64,000 nucleotides of DNA from Helicoverpa zea (taxonomy: Eukaryota > Arthropoda > Insecta > Lepidoptera > Noctuidae): the NCBI RefSeq assembly GCF_022581195.2, contig NC_061473.1, forward strand, positions 9,734,001-9,798,000, read 5' to 3'. Shown in pieces: positions 21,604 through 32,574 of the stretch. The notes below the pieces were generated by a model. It ran no database searches, was not told the DNA's origin, and saw only the letters and a list, made by a program, of their open reading frames with translations. Position 1 is the stretch's first letter; every line of letters starts with the position of its first letter. A program made the translations under genes and the position numbers.

Positions 21604-22280
21604 TGCCCGGTTTACACTTTGTTAAGTTAACACTGCAGGTGATTAGTGCAGGTGTTTAGTAATCAAGGTGTGAACGGAAGCGTAAAGTGATTAGTGTTAA
21701 GTGATACGTGCGATTAGTACTTATTGATTAGTGCGAGTGAATAGAATCAAGGTCTATTTTTGTTGTTAAGTGACTACCCCCTCTCAACTTTTCTACTACC
21801 CTCTCTCGCAATTTGCCTGTACTAATCAGTGTGTAAATACGTGTGTCTTAAGTGCGCAGTGTCAAGTTCAAAGCGAAAATGAAGTGGACGGAACAACATA
21901 CTTTAAAATTCGTACAAGAATACATAAAGTTTGAATGCCTATACAATGTAAAGTGCGCAGAATTTAAAAACAAACAGTTGAGAGATGCGGCCCTATTGAA
22001 ACTGAGTGAAGCGATGGGAATTCCCGATTTCAAAATTGAGTTCATTTTCTATATCATATACCACAACAGATACAATCTCCTTAATTATTTGTCTCAATAT
22101 TAGGCTCTGTTCATCTTCCATTTCTAGAGACACTATGCACAACGGACAGTACCACTATGAGCTTCTTCCTAAACACTGTGTAAACGGAGATGGAAAAGAT
22201 TACTTAACACTTGAGACTTATCGCGTAAAGTTAACGCTTAACACTTATCACTTCACACTTCGCAAAGTGTAAATCGGCCT
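21604..22280 (+). mobile_element. Harbinger-like derivative carrying part of a MADF gene, 677 bp
   Basis: The ends are imperfect inverted repeats (TGCCCGGTTTACACTTTG and, inverted, AGGCCGATTTACACTTTG). TAA flanks both sides (21601-21603 and 22281-22283). GATTAGTG-type words repeat inside the left end and CTTAACACTT-type words inside the right. The interior holds the start of a MADF protein (next entry) but no transposase. PIF/Harbinger elements are known to need a Myb/SANT-MADF partner protein as well as a DDE transposase, which supports the class. Confidence 0.75.
21879..22103 (+). pseudogene. Truncated MADF-domain (Myb/SANT-like) accessory protein
   Basis: ATG at 21879 opens MKWTEQHTLKFVQEYIKFE, continuing CLYNVKCAEFKNKQLRDAA and LLKLSEAMGIPDF. 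This is the first half of a MADF domain: the W, the aromatic L(W/Y)N and the YKNKxxR-like motif. After about residue 51 the frame runs into unrelated sequence and stops at 22103, so the DNA-binding domain is incomplete. The full-length relative would bind the element's ends and help the transposase. It cannot fold normally as it stands. Confidence 0.65.
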
Positions 22281-22283
22281 TAA

Positions 22284-23491
22284 AATTGAATTAATGATTA
22301 CTTACAGTTATTCTGCTAATACATTTATTATAATATTTCTCTATCCTTCGGCAAACGCCTCCATTAAACCCAGCTCAATCAGAAAGCAAATTGTCAATCT
22401 CATTGTATGCAAAACTAACACCACCCACGCACATAACCAGCATCTCCAATATTCAACTTTAACGTAATGTGTATAAAGTTGAATATCGTATGTACACACG
22501 CACATCACCATCATCTACAATATTAAACCTTATGTTCCAAGTATTAAAGTTGAATTTCGTATGCACATTTTCAATCAATCCAGATAGTATTGATTAAACA
22601 TGATGGCGTCACAATTCTATATTCAAATTTTAAAATTATAAGTTCGAAAATAATTGTTATTATGAGACGAAAGACGACGATTGCATGTTGAACTCTATTG
22701 TAAGATCAATAAAGTTTCAAATTGTTTGTTTTATGAAAGGACTAGATAAACATTTGAAAAACTTGAATGAGTAGAAAACACTACAGCAATTTGAACTTTA
22801 TTTTCTTTGAAACAAGGTTGTAAATGGTTCGAAGGTTAAAGTGACGGTTAAAATTGAATGGCGGTTAGTCGTGACCGGGCTAAATGCAATGGTGCCTGGT
22901 TTTTTTCAGTTAATATGCAAGATGTCTACATTGTTATCTAAACCAGTTAAGTTATCATACTGGTTTCCTATCTAGGTTAACTGGTATTGTTGGTAGATTA
23001 GACTGATGGTGCAGTGAGACAGTAGCGCGGTCGTTGATCGGTAGATGTGGGTTTGAAGACCGACTTCCTACGCAGGTTCGATTTTAGTAAGTAACACCTT
23101 TTTTTTTGTAGTTGTCTACATTTACATATAGACCTATGGTTTCACCCGCGTCCTCTGGGAACGACTCTGCGCGCCCGGATAAAGTAGCCTACAGCTTTTT
23201 CACAAATGGTTTAGGTACTGAACACTGAACGATTTTAACAATTCGATCCACCATAGTTGAAATGATTCAAACAATCCTTTCAACTTTGTAATATTTTATT
23301 ATTAATATATTGAATTTTCAGTATTTTTCATGTAAGAAAAAAAAATTGCAAGCATTTCCTCAAAGTACCTAACAAACACATTTTCCTCTAACTCCAACCT
23401 TTTCCTACACATCGAAACTTCACAATAATATCGCAACAAACCTCTTAAAACAGGTTACAAAATAAAACAATATAAACCATTACATATACAC
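22284..23491. other. No gene; local duplication and repeat pieces
   Basis: An imperfect roughly 65-bp direct duplication (CATCT(C/A)CAATATT ... AAAGTTGAAT(A/T)TCGTATG) lies at 22441-22565. A tRNA-like SINE head with GCAGGTTCGATTTTAG lies at about 23015-23090. A family B piece with TTTCACCCGCGTCCTCTGGG lies at 23140-23215. Confidence 0.5.
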
Positions 23492-24121
23492 TTAATAATA
23501 AAATTAGTAGCAACTTGTCCGTCCGTCAGTGCTGCGTGCATTCCTCGGTGACGGACGATCTGAGTGCAAACTGCTGGTAAATAGTTACAGCGAGGCGTTT
23601 ATGATAACACAGATAATGTAGAAATGGAGTATGCATGACAAGCTTGATATGCTGCCTCCATCTTTTTTTTGCCAACAGAAAATCTTCATAAAAGGTGTCA
23701 TCGTACTGACTGATATAATATAGAGGAAATATTTTTTTTCTTTCTTCGAACCACACAGGCCCCATAAGTACTGAACCGATTTATAAAATTCTTTCAAAAG
23801 CTTTGGAAAACATCCTATGAAAAGCTACACTCTTCCCAAGTAACACAATATGCTATATTTTATCGTAGTACGTTCAGTTGTTCCTATAGGACGCCTGTGA
23901 AACCGCAGAAAAATTGATAGTTTAATAATAAAATTAGTACCAACTTGTCCGTCCGTCAGTGCTGCGTGCATTCCTCGGTGACGAACGATCTGAGTATAAA
24001 CTGCTGGTAAATAGTTGCAACGATACGTTTCTGATAACACGGATTATGTAGAAATGGAGTATGCATAAGAAGCTTGAAATGCTGCCTCCATCTTTTTTTT
24101 GGAGTCAAAAAATCTTCATGA
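23492..24121 (+). repeat. Direct duplication of about 200 bp with a spacer
   Basis: CAACTTGTCCGTCCGTCAGT starts both copies (about 23511 and 23940). They stay alike through GAAATGGAGTATGCAT to CTGCCTCCATCTTTTTTTT. The spacer (23700-23920) contains an inverted family B piece. Several - strand frames here are repeats, not genes. Confidence 0.75.
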
Positions 24122-24235
24122 AAGCATTCATTTATTATGGTGCAATATTTTAACTAGATATTTTGTTTTCTATAACGTCATAAAACAGCCTTATAATTCC
24201 ACTGCTGGACCTAACATATTTACCACTGGGGAAAG

Positions 24236-24380
24236 TGTTAAGGAAGAATTTAAATGAGAATATAGGAAGGGGACTACCAAAGAAACGATTGGATTATGTG
24301 AAGAGGATTATTTACTAATGAAAATACGTCAGACAGAGAAGAATGGTAGAAGGAGACAGACTCCAAGTAGGAAATTCAGA
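24236..24380 (+). pseudogene. RTE-type LINE relic, extreme C-terminus
   Basis: The + strand reads GRGLPKKRLDYVKRI, then SDREEWYRRRQTP after an indel, matching the GRGRPKKRWMDCVK ... DREEWKKK end of RTE proteins. Badly eroded. Confidence 0.55.
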
Positions 24381-24949
24381 TTAATCGGGTAAGAAAATAA
24401 TAATGATCTGGAATTTGTAACTTCAAAAATTCAACAGTTACTAACTTCAGAGCAACAAACTAATTTAACAATAACTACGGCAAATAAACACTCCATGCAC
24501 TCCTCAATCCATGTCCCCGTTCACCCATGAGCAGTATTCTGCAGTATAATACTTACCGTCCCACATTCCTTGCCGTGCCCAAATGTCGCACCGAGGTCGC
24601 CGGTTCGAACCCCGTGCAGGCTTTATCTCTTACATCTACATAGTAATTGCTGACAGGAATTTCTGTTGAAGAAGATTTATTGGTGTCTTTCTATCTGAAA
24701 AAGGAGTATTATTTACAGTGAAAATGCGAATTATTTAACGCCTACCTGTCTCCAGGCCTATCTAATATGTCCATCTATTGGAGAAAACCGCATCAAAATT
24801 CGGCAGCAAGTATTTTCTTAGCCTTTGTCCCCGTCTTTTATAACTAACTGCTTATATGTTATTTGTTGTTAGTTCCCAGCTTTTATCAGTGTCCTCCAAA
24901 GGAAGGTTTTTTTATTTCTCATTTTTGCCTACCCAATTTTGCGCAACCT
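24381..24949. other. No gene; isolated B-box
   Basis: GCCGGTTCGAACCCCGTGC at about 24599-24617 is a B-box-like tRNA remnant without a cloverleaf. Confidence 0.4.
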
Positions 24950-25445
24950 GTTATAAAATTCACTAAACACACTATGACTACAACAGGTACGTTAATATCT
25001 TAACGGCATCTCCATCAACAGGCTAGGCAGTGACAGGCGTGCTAACATTCCATTGTGGAAGGTCATGACTGCATGATTGAAGATTGTATGTTATAGCAGT
25101 GGTTACGGGCAGTCAGAAGCCAGTAACTCTGACAACCAGTCTTACCCAGAAGTATTGGCTTGCCCGGGTTGAGGAGGTCAGATAGGCAGTCGCTTCTTGT
25201 AACACACTGGTAGGGTAGCTGTATCTGGTTAGACTGGGAGCCGATCACAACATAGTTGGGAATAAGCTAGACAGATGAAGATGATGATGATGTTGTAATT
25301 TGTGTATAATTTGTGTTTTGATTATGAAAAATTCAATAAATGCTTTACAAACACATCAGGTACTTTGTTATCTTAAAGGCATCTCCATGAACAGGGTAAG
25401 CAGTGACAGGCTAGCTGACATTCCATTGTAGAAGGTCATAACTCC
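24950..25445 (+). repeat. Direct duplication split by a SINE
   Basis: About 95-120 bp at 24950-25070 (CATCTCCATCAACAGG ... GACATTCC-type end) is repeated at 25330-25445. A family A SINE lies between the copies. Confidence 0.65.
25085..25295 (+). repeat. Family A SINE, + orientation
   Basis: It reads GGTTACGGGCAGTCAGAAGC through GGTTAGACTGGGAGCCGATC to a GATGATGATGATG tail. Confidence 0.75.
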
Positions 25446-27030
25446 AAGCGCAGGTTGTAGCCATGCTCGACCTTTGTCATGGTATGTTATGGCAATCGCT
25501 ATGGTGTTCGTATTATGCAAGAGAATGTCCTGTTTTTAATACCAATTGATTTTTGTAATTTTTTTTGTACTTGACTGGGAAATGCAGTACAGGCCAAGAA
25601 AAGCATAAGAAAATACCGTATTTGAGTCAGATTTTTTTGAGAAATAATTTTAAATAACTTATGTGCCTATAGAAACAAGTCAGCTAAATACTACCTACCA
25701 ATGTAGGTAAGTAAAATTAAAGATTTTCGAAATACGTTCTTAAATAAAATATTGATCAATACCAGTCCCAGTTTTGACCGCACCGAAGCATGGGTAGTTG
25801 TGCGTTTCCAAAAGTATTTTTATGGGCACCGGTTCTTAAAAGGGTCATAACAAAAGTTACCAACAACGTAACAGCCATAATGCATTTTGATTAAAAACTT
25901 CTAACACAGTTTAAAATAACTGGAAACCGTTTCTTTTTATTTAATTGTTTTCGTATTCTCACATCAATTTGAATTTTATGTGCAGTTTCTTAATGTTTTT
26001 GTCAATATTTACTAAAAACTAAAACAGTTGAACACAGCATGACTCTTTGTCAACGGTATTAAAAGCAATACCCCGGTTCTGATACTCCAAACTGTATTTT
26101 ACTAATGCATTTTTCAAACAATTTTCCTCATACAACACGACATCAAAGAGTACTATTATTTTTCTTTAAAAACTCCGCTGTTAATCTATTCTACTTACTA
26201 CACAGCTATACTTAATAGAGCATGGCAGAGCACAGTTGTCGGTTGCAAAAAACTGCATACCTACAATGCTTTCATGTTGTAACGCCTGACAAAATTGTTA
26301 TAGCAAGATATTGTTCACGCGCGCGTGTAACATGCTATGTGTTGTTACGTAGGCGTTACGGCGTGTTACTTGCTCGGAGTATTTTAGTAGGCACTTAATT
26401 GATAAAGGTTTTTTTCAGTAAATTAGTTTTATTAAATACTTTTTACTACAAGCAGTATTATTAGTTGTGAATTCTGCCATTTCTATCAAATTATTACATA
26501 GAGTCTGTGCATAATACTAGCTACAATAAATTAGATTACCACATTCCGGTTTCTTTAGTTAGAATATTTAATGAAACGTTTTACGACTTCATCTTGTTAA
26601 AATAAACGAGCTGACAGCATGGCAATATTTTATACTCGAACAGGTAAATTATGTTTTTGTGTAAATTCAAGCTCACCCTAATCTTCGTATGCAATCCTAT
26701 TAATTACAAGTTAGTGAATGTGATTAATTTCTACAAAGACGAGACATTGAAAAATAGCATAAAGTTAACAGTAGGAAGTTCAGGGCGATATCGCAAAACA
26801 TGTTTAAAACTTCAGGAATTCGGGATCAATTTTGTTTACTGAAAAACATCACAAAGTGACACAGCTTTACTTGTCCATCCTTACTCCAGAGGTGATTTGA
26901 AAACAATTGTAGGTACTTATGGCTTTGCAAAGGTATTCATTATCATATACACTTAAGTATTTAATGAATCCTACTTATTTCACAATGAATGTCATTTATA
27001 TGAATGTCGCCAGTGGGATGAGGTCAGACA
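25446..27030. other. No gene; CpG-rich palindromic spot
   Basis: CACGCGCGCGTG (26316-26327) lies between the inverted words GTAACGCCT (26279) and AGGCGTTAC (26351), perhaps a very small MITE remnant. The frame at 26651-26842 is unsupported. Confidence 0.4.
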
Positions 27031-27200
27031 GAGAAGTATGGAAGAAGAAAACATGCTGCCCCGAACCACAAATAAGAAATTAGAATCATCATCATCATCC
27101 TCCTGTCCTTATCAAAATTTTATTTGTGGTCGGCGCTGCATGTTTTCTCCTTCCATACTCTTCTATCTGCCGTCATCTCACAAGTAACAAGGATACGAGC
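27031..27200. pseudogene. Two RTE LINE 3' ends fused tail to tail
   Basis: The + strand reads GACAGAGAAGTATGGAAGAAG (27037-27060) up to an ATCATCATC tail. The next 100 bp are the same end in reverse (CTTCCATACTCTTCTATCTG). Both correspond to the DREVWKKKTC-type RTE C-terminus. Confidence 0.6.
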
Positions 27201-27637
27201 AGGAATTATGATGATCAGAATTAGATCAGAATATTATGAGGAATCCTATGAACTTATCATAACAGTTACAGCATTTCTTCTCAATGTCATCTTTAAAGAA
27301 AACTAACACGATCTAGTTTCAAACCTTCTGTTATGATCTACTTAGAATCATTTTAATTTATAATTTCGTCAGCATATCATCTCATTTCATATGGTTAAGC
27401 GCCGTTAATGTATTCGTTGAGGGGCGTTGACATGGTAACCATGAGGTCATGGGGTCAATTCAAAGTTGTGGTATTTCAAAATATTGGCTGACATAATGTT
27501 CTTGACCAATTTAAACCAAGAATTTCAGTAAGTATGTATCTACCGATGACTTAATATGATTTAGTTATTTATGTTCTAAATCATTCAAAAAAAATTGATT
27601 GTGAAATGGTCAAACGTTGGCCTAACTAAAATAAGTC
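27201..27637. other. No gene seen
   Basis: Nothing recognised. Confidence 0.5.
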
Positions 27638-27639
27638 TA

Positions 27640-27853
27640 TAGTTATCGGCACGAATCTTGAGCTCTGACCTACATCTGCGCAGAAGTGATTTATTAGCAA
27701 AGCACCAATCCCGAGTGACGGCTATGACGCGATGCACTGCGGATCAATCACCGCTTTAGCCCTCCCCCGCGCTCACTTCATACCACAAAAGGGACCCAAT
27801 AAATTTCTTCTGCGCAGGTGAAGGTCAGAGCTCAAGATTCGTGCCGATAACTA
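27640..27853. mobile_element. 214-bp TA-flanked MITE
   Basis: TAGTTATCGGCACGAATCTT at the left is mirrored at the right, with near-identical arms of about 55 bp. TA lies on both sides (27638-27639 and 27854-27855). A fragment of the same family lies at 50706-50738. Confidence 0.85.
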
Positions 27854-27889
27854 TAAAACATTCTATGTACATTCTGGAGATTGTGTGAA

Positions 27890-28060
27890 TCTTTTTTTAT
27901 GTGGGAAATCATCAAACGACCCATCGAGCTGTGCGTGCAGTATCAAACTTCCACTGATTAAGCCATGTTCCTTCTGGAGCCCTTTGTGTACCAAGGCCAC
28001 AGTAACTCTTTCGAACAATCCCGCAGCCCCAGCAGACTTCAGCATCACATATAGCCTTGA
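27890..28060 (-). repeat. Family D dispersed repeat
   Basis: It shares the order ATCATCAAACGAC, CTGATTAAGCCATGTTCC, GTACCAAGGCCAC and CAATCCCGCAGCCCC with 33480-33625 and 49140-49290. The 80-aa frame across it is not a gene. Confidence 0.6.
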
Positions 28061-28381
28061 ATGACCTTCATTCCAAATACTTACTATATACTTCATTATG
28101 ACCAACTTGTCGAATGATTGTGTCCAATTTCGGAAGAACCTCTATCCAATCGGTCGGTGGCTAGTACCGTTACGCTTGATGCGATGTTTGTCGACCGGCC
28201 GCGATCGCTTCCGTGTTTAAGCGCATCCTCTTAAGGGGAAGTATTTTTATAGTTCTTTGAGTAATAGACGTTTTTTTCAAGGACATTATTTGCAGTTTTC
28301 CCTGGGTAATTGGTTCAAATAGTTTCACTTTGTTACATCTTTTACCCCTACACTTGTGTAGACAATAGTTTTCAAGTATAA
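28061..28381. other. No gene seen
   Basis: A CpG-rich patch at 28160-28230 is otherwise featureless. Confidence 0.4.
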
Positions 28382-28777
28382 AATAGTTTAAAAAAACTAA
28401 AAAACACGCTTTTTATAGAAAAATAAACTAAAAAATAGAAAATAAATTTTAATGAATTTAAATTAAGAAAACAGTGTTAAAAATATAAATTAATAATAGT
28501 GTGAATACAAAAAAAAAAATATTTAAAAAAAGCGTGGGGTGCATGGTGTCAATAGTTATAAATATTTTATTGACAGATATGAGTACAGTGATTTTCATTT
28601 CGATAATATCTTAAAAAGCACCCCACGCTTTTTTTAAATATTTTTTTTTTGTATTCACACTATTATTAATTTATATTTTTAACACTGTTTTCTTAATTTA
28701 AATTCATTAAAATTTATTTTCTATTTTTTAGTTTATTTTTCTATAAAAAGCGTGTTTTTTAGTTTTTTTAAACTATT
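28382..28777. mobile_element. Near-perfect 160-bp palindrome (foldback element)
   Basis: The arms 28382-28542 and 28618-28777 differ by little more than one A/T in a homopolymer. The loop is 75 bp. Inner ends are GGGGTGC/GCACCCC and outer ends contain AAAACACGCTTTTTAT. No ORF. Confidence 0.85.
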
Positions 28778-29034
28778 ATTTATTTTCTACTTTTTAGTTT
28801 GTTTTAAAACTATTATTTGTTTTGTAGAATTAAAATTCTTTTTAGTATACAAAAATTTGTCAATATTAGAGAAAACGGCTAAAGATAATTATCGGAAATA
28901 AAAATTAACATCGAGTCCTGCCTTATCGACTGTAGAGAAAAAATCTAGAAAATTTTAATTAATTTTCTTACCTTATCGACTATAGATGAAAATTATATAA
29001 ATTAACAAAAATCATATTTTGCAAATTGAAAAGC
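28778..29034. other. AT-rich sequence
   Basis: A short direct repeat, CCTTATCGACT(G/A)TAGA, lies at 28921 and 28971. No gene. Confidence 0.4.
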
Positions 29035-29703
29035 CTAGAAGTCGGTGTCTAATGGATGTTACTAAGTTAATTTTGCCACCGACTTCTAGGCCGATGCACC
29101 TAAAATTAGTTTTTTTTTTTGCTTTTTAGTGTTTTGGGAAGTCGGTTTAATTTTTTTGTAAAAAGGTTATTCATTTAAAGCTTTTCAGTGATATGAATAG
29201 TTGTCACTATCCATACATGTGGGAAGTTCTCATCAATACAAAGAATATAAGTCCAAACGAGGTAGTTTACATATTCAGTTGTCGAGTTCCCTCGACTTTC
29301 TCTGGACTCCATCATCAGGTCAGCTCTAAACCTTCACTGTTGCAAAGGTCTTGTCAATAGAAATAATTTAAGCCCAAACACGAGGTAGTTTACATATTCA
29401 GTTGTCGAGTTCCCTCGACCCTCACTGGTCTCCATCATCAGGTCAGCTCCAAATCTTCACAGTTGAATAGTGCTTTTAGGCGTACACCTGAGTGTCAAGT
29501 TTTTACCCTATGTATGCCTACAACTTTTGAAGGTTGCCCTCGATTTCTCAGGGTTTCCATCATCAGATCCCGACCTGATGACTATGGGACCAACTGGCAG
29601 CTATTCAGAGTCGAACAAAAAAAGAATCACGTAAATCGGTCTATAAACCTCCGAGTAATCGATGTGTATGTGTAACCTACTCCTTTTTGGGAAGTCGGTT
29701 AAA
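29035..29703. mobile_element. Family F repeat, inverse copy
   Basis: It has the same body as 16822-17528 but inverted, ending in GGGAAGTCGGTTAAAAA. Its hairpin (29035-29090) and the tail starting GCCGATGCACCTAAAATTAG sit on the opposite side of the body compared with copy 1. The 70-aa frame is part of the repeat. Confidence 0.8.
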
Positions 29704-29880
29704 AATGGAATAATTTTATCAAATTAGTGTATTGTCATCGGTCCTCAATAAATCTACAAAGTTTGAACGAAATCTGGCCGTTTAAAGTGGGTCAAAATCG
29801 CGACCAAAGAAGTCGGTTACAAACCTACAAACATACAAACATACAAACATACAGGTGAAGCTAATAAAAAGCGTGTAAAA
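29704..29880 (+). repeat. Moth repeat tail with ACAAACAT microsatellite
   Basis: It contains AAATCTGGCCGTTTAAAGTG and an array of CAAACATA units at about 29819-29853, ending in AGCTAATAAAAAGCGTG. Confidence 0.6.
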
Positions 29881-30385
29881 ATAAGAAAGATGAGATACAT
29901 AGGATAAAATTAAACAAAAAAAAATTAAGTATCGTAACATTATATCAAATTGACAAAAACATTGCACACGTAACTTAGAACCTTGATATGAACCTTATTA
30001 GCTATCCCATAAAAAAAACTTAAGTAACTATTGTTAGTCTTGAAAACATAAATATACTCCTGAAATAACGAGCCAAATTTCAAATATTACTCTTGAGCTT
30101 GCCTAATGCATGCCCATAAATTGAATTTAATGTTGAAACTCTTCAAAATTATTGGACAGTTATTACTATGAAAAAGGTCAAACCTCAAATATTGATTTAG
30201 AAAAGATTGGATCCTTTCATAAGTAGTCACTTAATTGAGCTCAAATATCAATGATTACTCAAACCGTTTATTTATATTATCCGTTAATATACAGGAAATT
30301 TCACAATTACACCAACTTAGCCTTAACAATCGGAGCAGGCATTTCGCTGCGCTCGCGCATGCCGCAACCATCCACGCGCATTCTC
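29881..30385. other. Upstream sequence of the second + strand first exon
   Basis: No gene or repeat recognised until the CpG-rich start at about 30340. Confidence 0.4.
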
Positions 30386-30415
30386 TCATTGACCGCCGTG
30401 GAGAGCGCACGTGTT
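30386..30415 (+). promoter_or_regulatory. Candidate promoter: TCATT initiator and CACGTG E-box
   Basis: The initiator-like TCATT (A at 30388) is followed by GAGAGCGCACGTGTT at 30401-30415, whose CACGTG core is about 20 bp downstream. It differs from the 2351-2365 motif at only two positions. Local CpG content is raised from 30340 to 30440. Confidence 0.45.
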
Positions 30416-30527
30416 AACGCTATCAAACTTCTCGAATCGAAACAAGTGAAGTGCAGTGTGTGGTTTTCAGTGAAAAAAAATGTGAATATTCCTGTTTTTC
30501 TTTTAGTGATTTTTCAACGTCACTGAT

Positions 30528-30551
30528 ATGAAGACCGTCGATATTTTGGAG
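30528..30551 (+). CDS. Very short first coding exon (MKTVDILE)
   Basis: After a leader of about 140 bases rich in GTG/AGTG words, ATG at 30528 opens eight codons, MKTVDILE, ending at TTGGAG|GTAGGT, a good 5' splice site. No upstream ATG lies closer in the leader in frame. The family cannot be told from eight residues. The gene would run to the right on the + strand, and its other exons were not found before 64000. The 91-aa frame at 30251-30526 crosses the leader and is probably not translated. Confidence 0.4.
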
Positions 30552-32574
30552 GTAGGTTTTCCTTTTACTAATGACTAATTTTCCGGTCAGTTTGTTCGGT
30601 TAATGAGGTAGTATTTTGTAAAGATTGGTAAGAGTAGCGTCGAAATATTTAAATGATGTCGCATTTTTGTGTTGTTTGTTGATTGCTATCTGAAACTTTG
30701 AAGACGATACATGAAGACTGGTTAATTACTTGAGTGTTGTATATGGCTTGTGGGTTTCACTTCGTATAAAATACAACTTACCTGATGAATGACCATTGAA
30801 CGCGAAGTGTTTGTAACTCGTAACAGAAGATTGCAGTCTTTGGTTTCTCTTGATTAAACTTTCTTTACCGTTATGAAGAATCTTTAAAGGCATTCCATTG
30901 ATTCTATATGAATAAACCTTTTGATTCATTGTTTCCCTTAACTAGAATTAGCTATAAGCAAGAAATTAGTAAGTAGACAATTGTCCAGGTTAGGTTAGCC
31001 CTTGAAACATTGCTTACATTCGAAATATCTAACCTCTACATTTGGAATACCCCAAGGATGCATACTGGCACCAATTTTTTTGACAAAAAAACAAGCAAAA
31101 ACATATGCTTAACAAATATTCTTGATTTCATTCAAATAAATGAATAAGGTTAAAGAGAAATGATAACAAAAACAAAGTTGGTTTAACCTCCTTGATACGA
31201 TCAAGAATTTCAATGTGAAAGTGCGGAGCAATGCACAAGTATTAAGTACGCTTAAAATAGTGATTAATTAAGAATTATATTTCTTTGATTTTGAATTATA
31301 TGTTTTGTGCGTGTAGACATGTAGTCAGCATTTAATTAGTAGGTCATCTATGATACGTTCTAAACATTTGATGCAAGTTTGCAAGTTTGAAGTTATTGGC
31401 TAGTTCGACCAAAGATTGAAGTGTGATGACATGTTAAATATGTATTGGTCCTTTATTAAATGTGTAAATCTGAGTGTGTAGGTAAATCTTTTATTTATGC
31501 AGCAATTATCATATTTGCAAAGAAAACCTGCTGTATATAATACTACATTAAATCTGCAGTCTAATCTTTAAAAGTAGTTATTGACTTGTAAGAAGCATTG
31601 GACTGTGAGAAATACAGACACATGTCATAGAATTATACGAAGACGAAAGCTGAAATTTATAGCTATATGTTCTGCACATAATTTTCATCATGCATCATTT
31701 TTAAACCGATATCTATAAATTCAGCTTCACAAATAGGTTTTATTATTTTCGCCAAACCCAAAATGACTTCCAATTCTAGAGCCTTTTCCATACCACATTC
31801 AGTTCACATTACATTTTACCAGTTCATCCAAGACTCAATTATTAAGTTCCTTTATGCTTAAAATATTCAAATGTTCTCAGTATCAATCAGCCAAGATCAT
31901 GTAATTCCGTAACAGCTCATAATTGTGGCAATTTTGCTAAACTGTCAAGTCCAGCTTATTTTAAGACGTTATTATGCTGATGTGTTCTGCGCTTGACTCG
32001 TTCAATATGTATGTTCAAGCTGTTTTGCATTGCGGGGTAAGTAGTACTTAGACTGGTGTTATAGTTGGTAACAATAGTGAAGATAGGTGCTTTGAAAGCT
32101 TTGAGCTAGAGAGTATTGAGTGTACAGACAGGTTCCACTATTGTGATAAGGGTGAAAATCTATTGAAGGATAGATTAAGGTAGGTTGATGTGGTGTCTGT
32201 ACCTCTGTAATACCACTTTTTTAATACCCAATAATATAGACTGTATAGGTTGATGATAATTTCTTGAAAGTGTAGGTATTTCTGAATAATACATATTTGT
32301 GAAAATCTGCTGGTGCCATTACATTTACATACTTATCTTCTATCCATTTCCCTGCCAATACATTTGAAGTAGGTTCTCTTACATATTTCTCTTAGATGCA
32401 ACGCATAGGTATATTAGGAATAGGTAACTTATGGGTAAGTTTCTTCTCTCCTCGAACAATAGCAGTTTGTTTTGCAAAACCAATCAGATTTCATGAGGCG
32501 TAAATTTGAAGTTATTGACTTCAGATGCTTAGAAAACATGAAGATAGATAAGTTTTGGCAAGAGCTGTAGTTTT
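30552..32574. other. Intron-like sequence with LINE and repeat relics
   Basis: At 31041-31083 the + strand reads FGIPQGCILAPIF, a fossil of the non-LTR reverse transcriptase motif GxPQGSxLxPxLF. At 32134-32202 lies a 60-bp repeat shared with 57597-57654 (inverted) and 59944-60022. No exon recognised. Confidence 0.5.
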
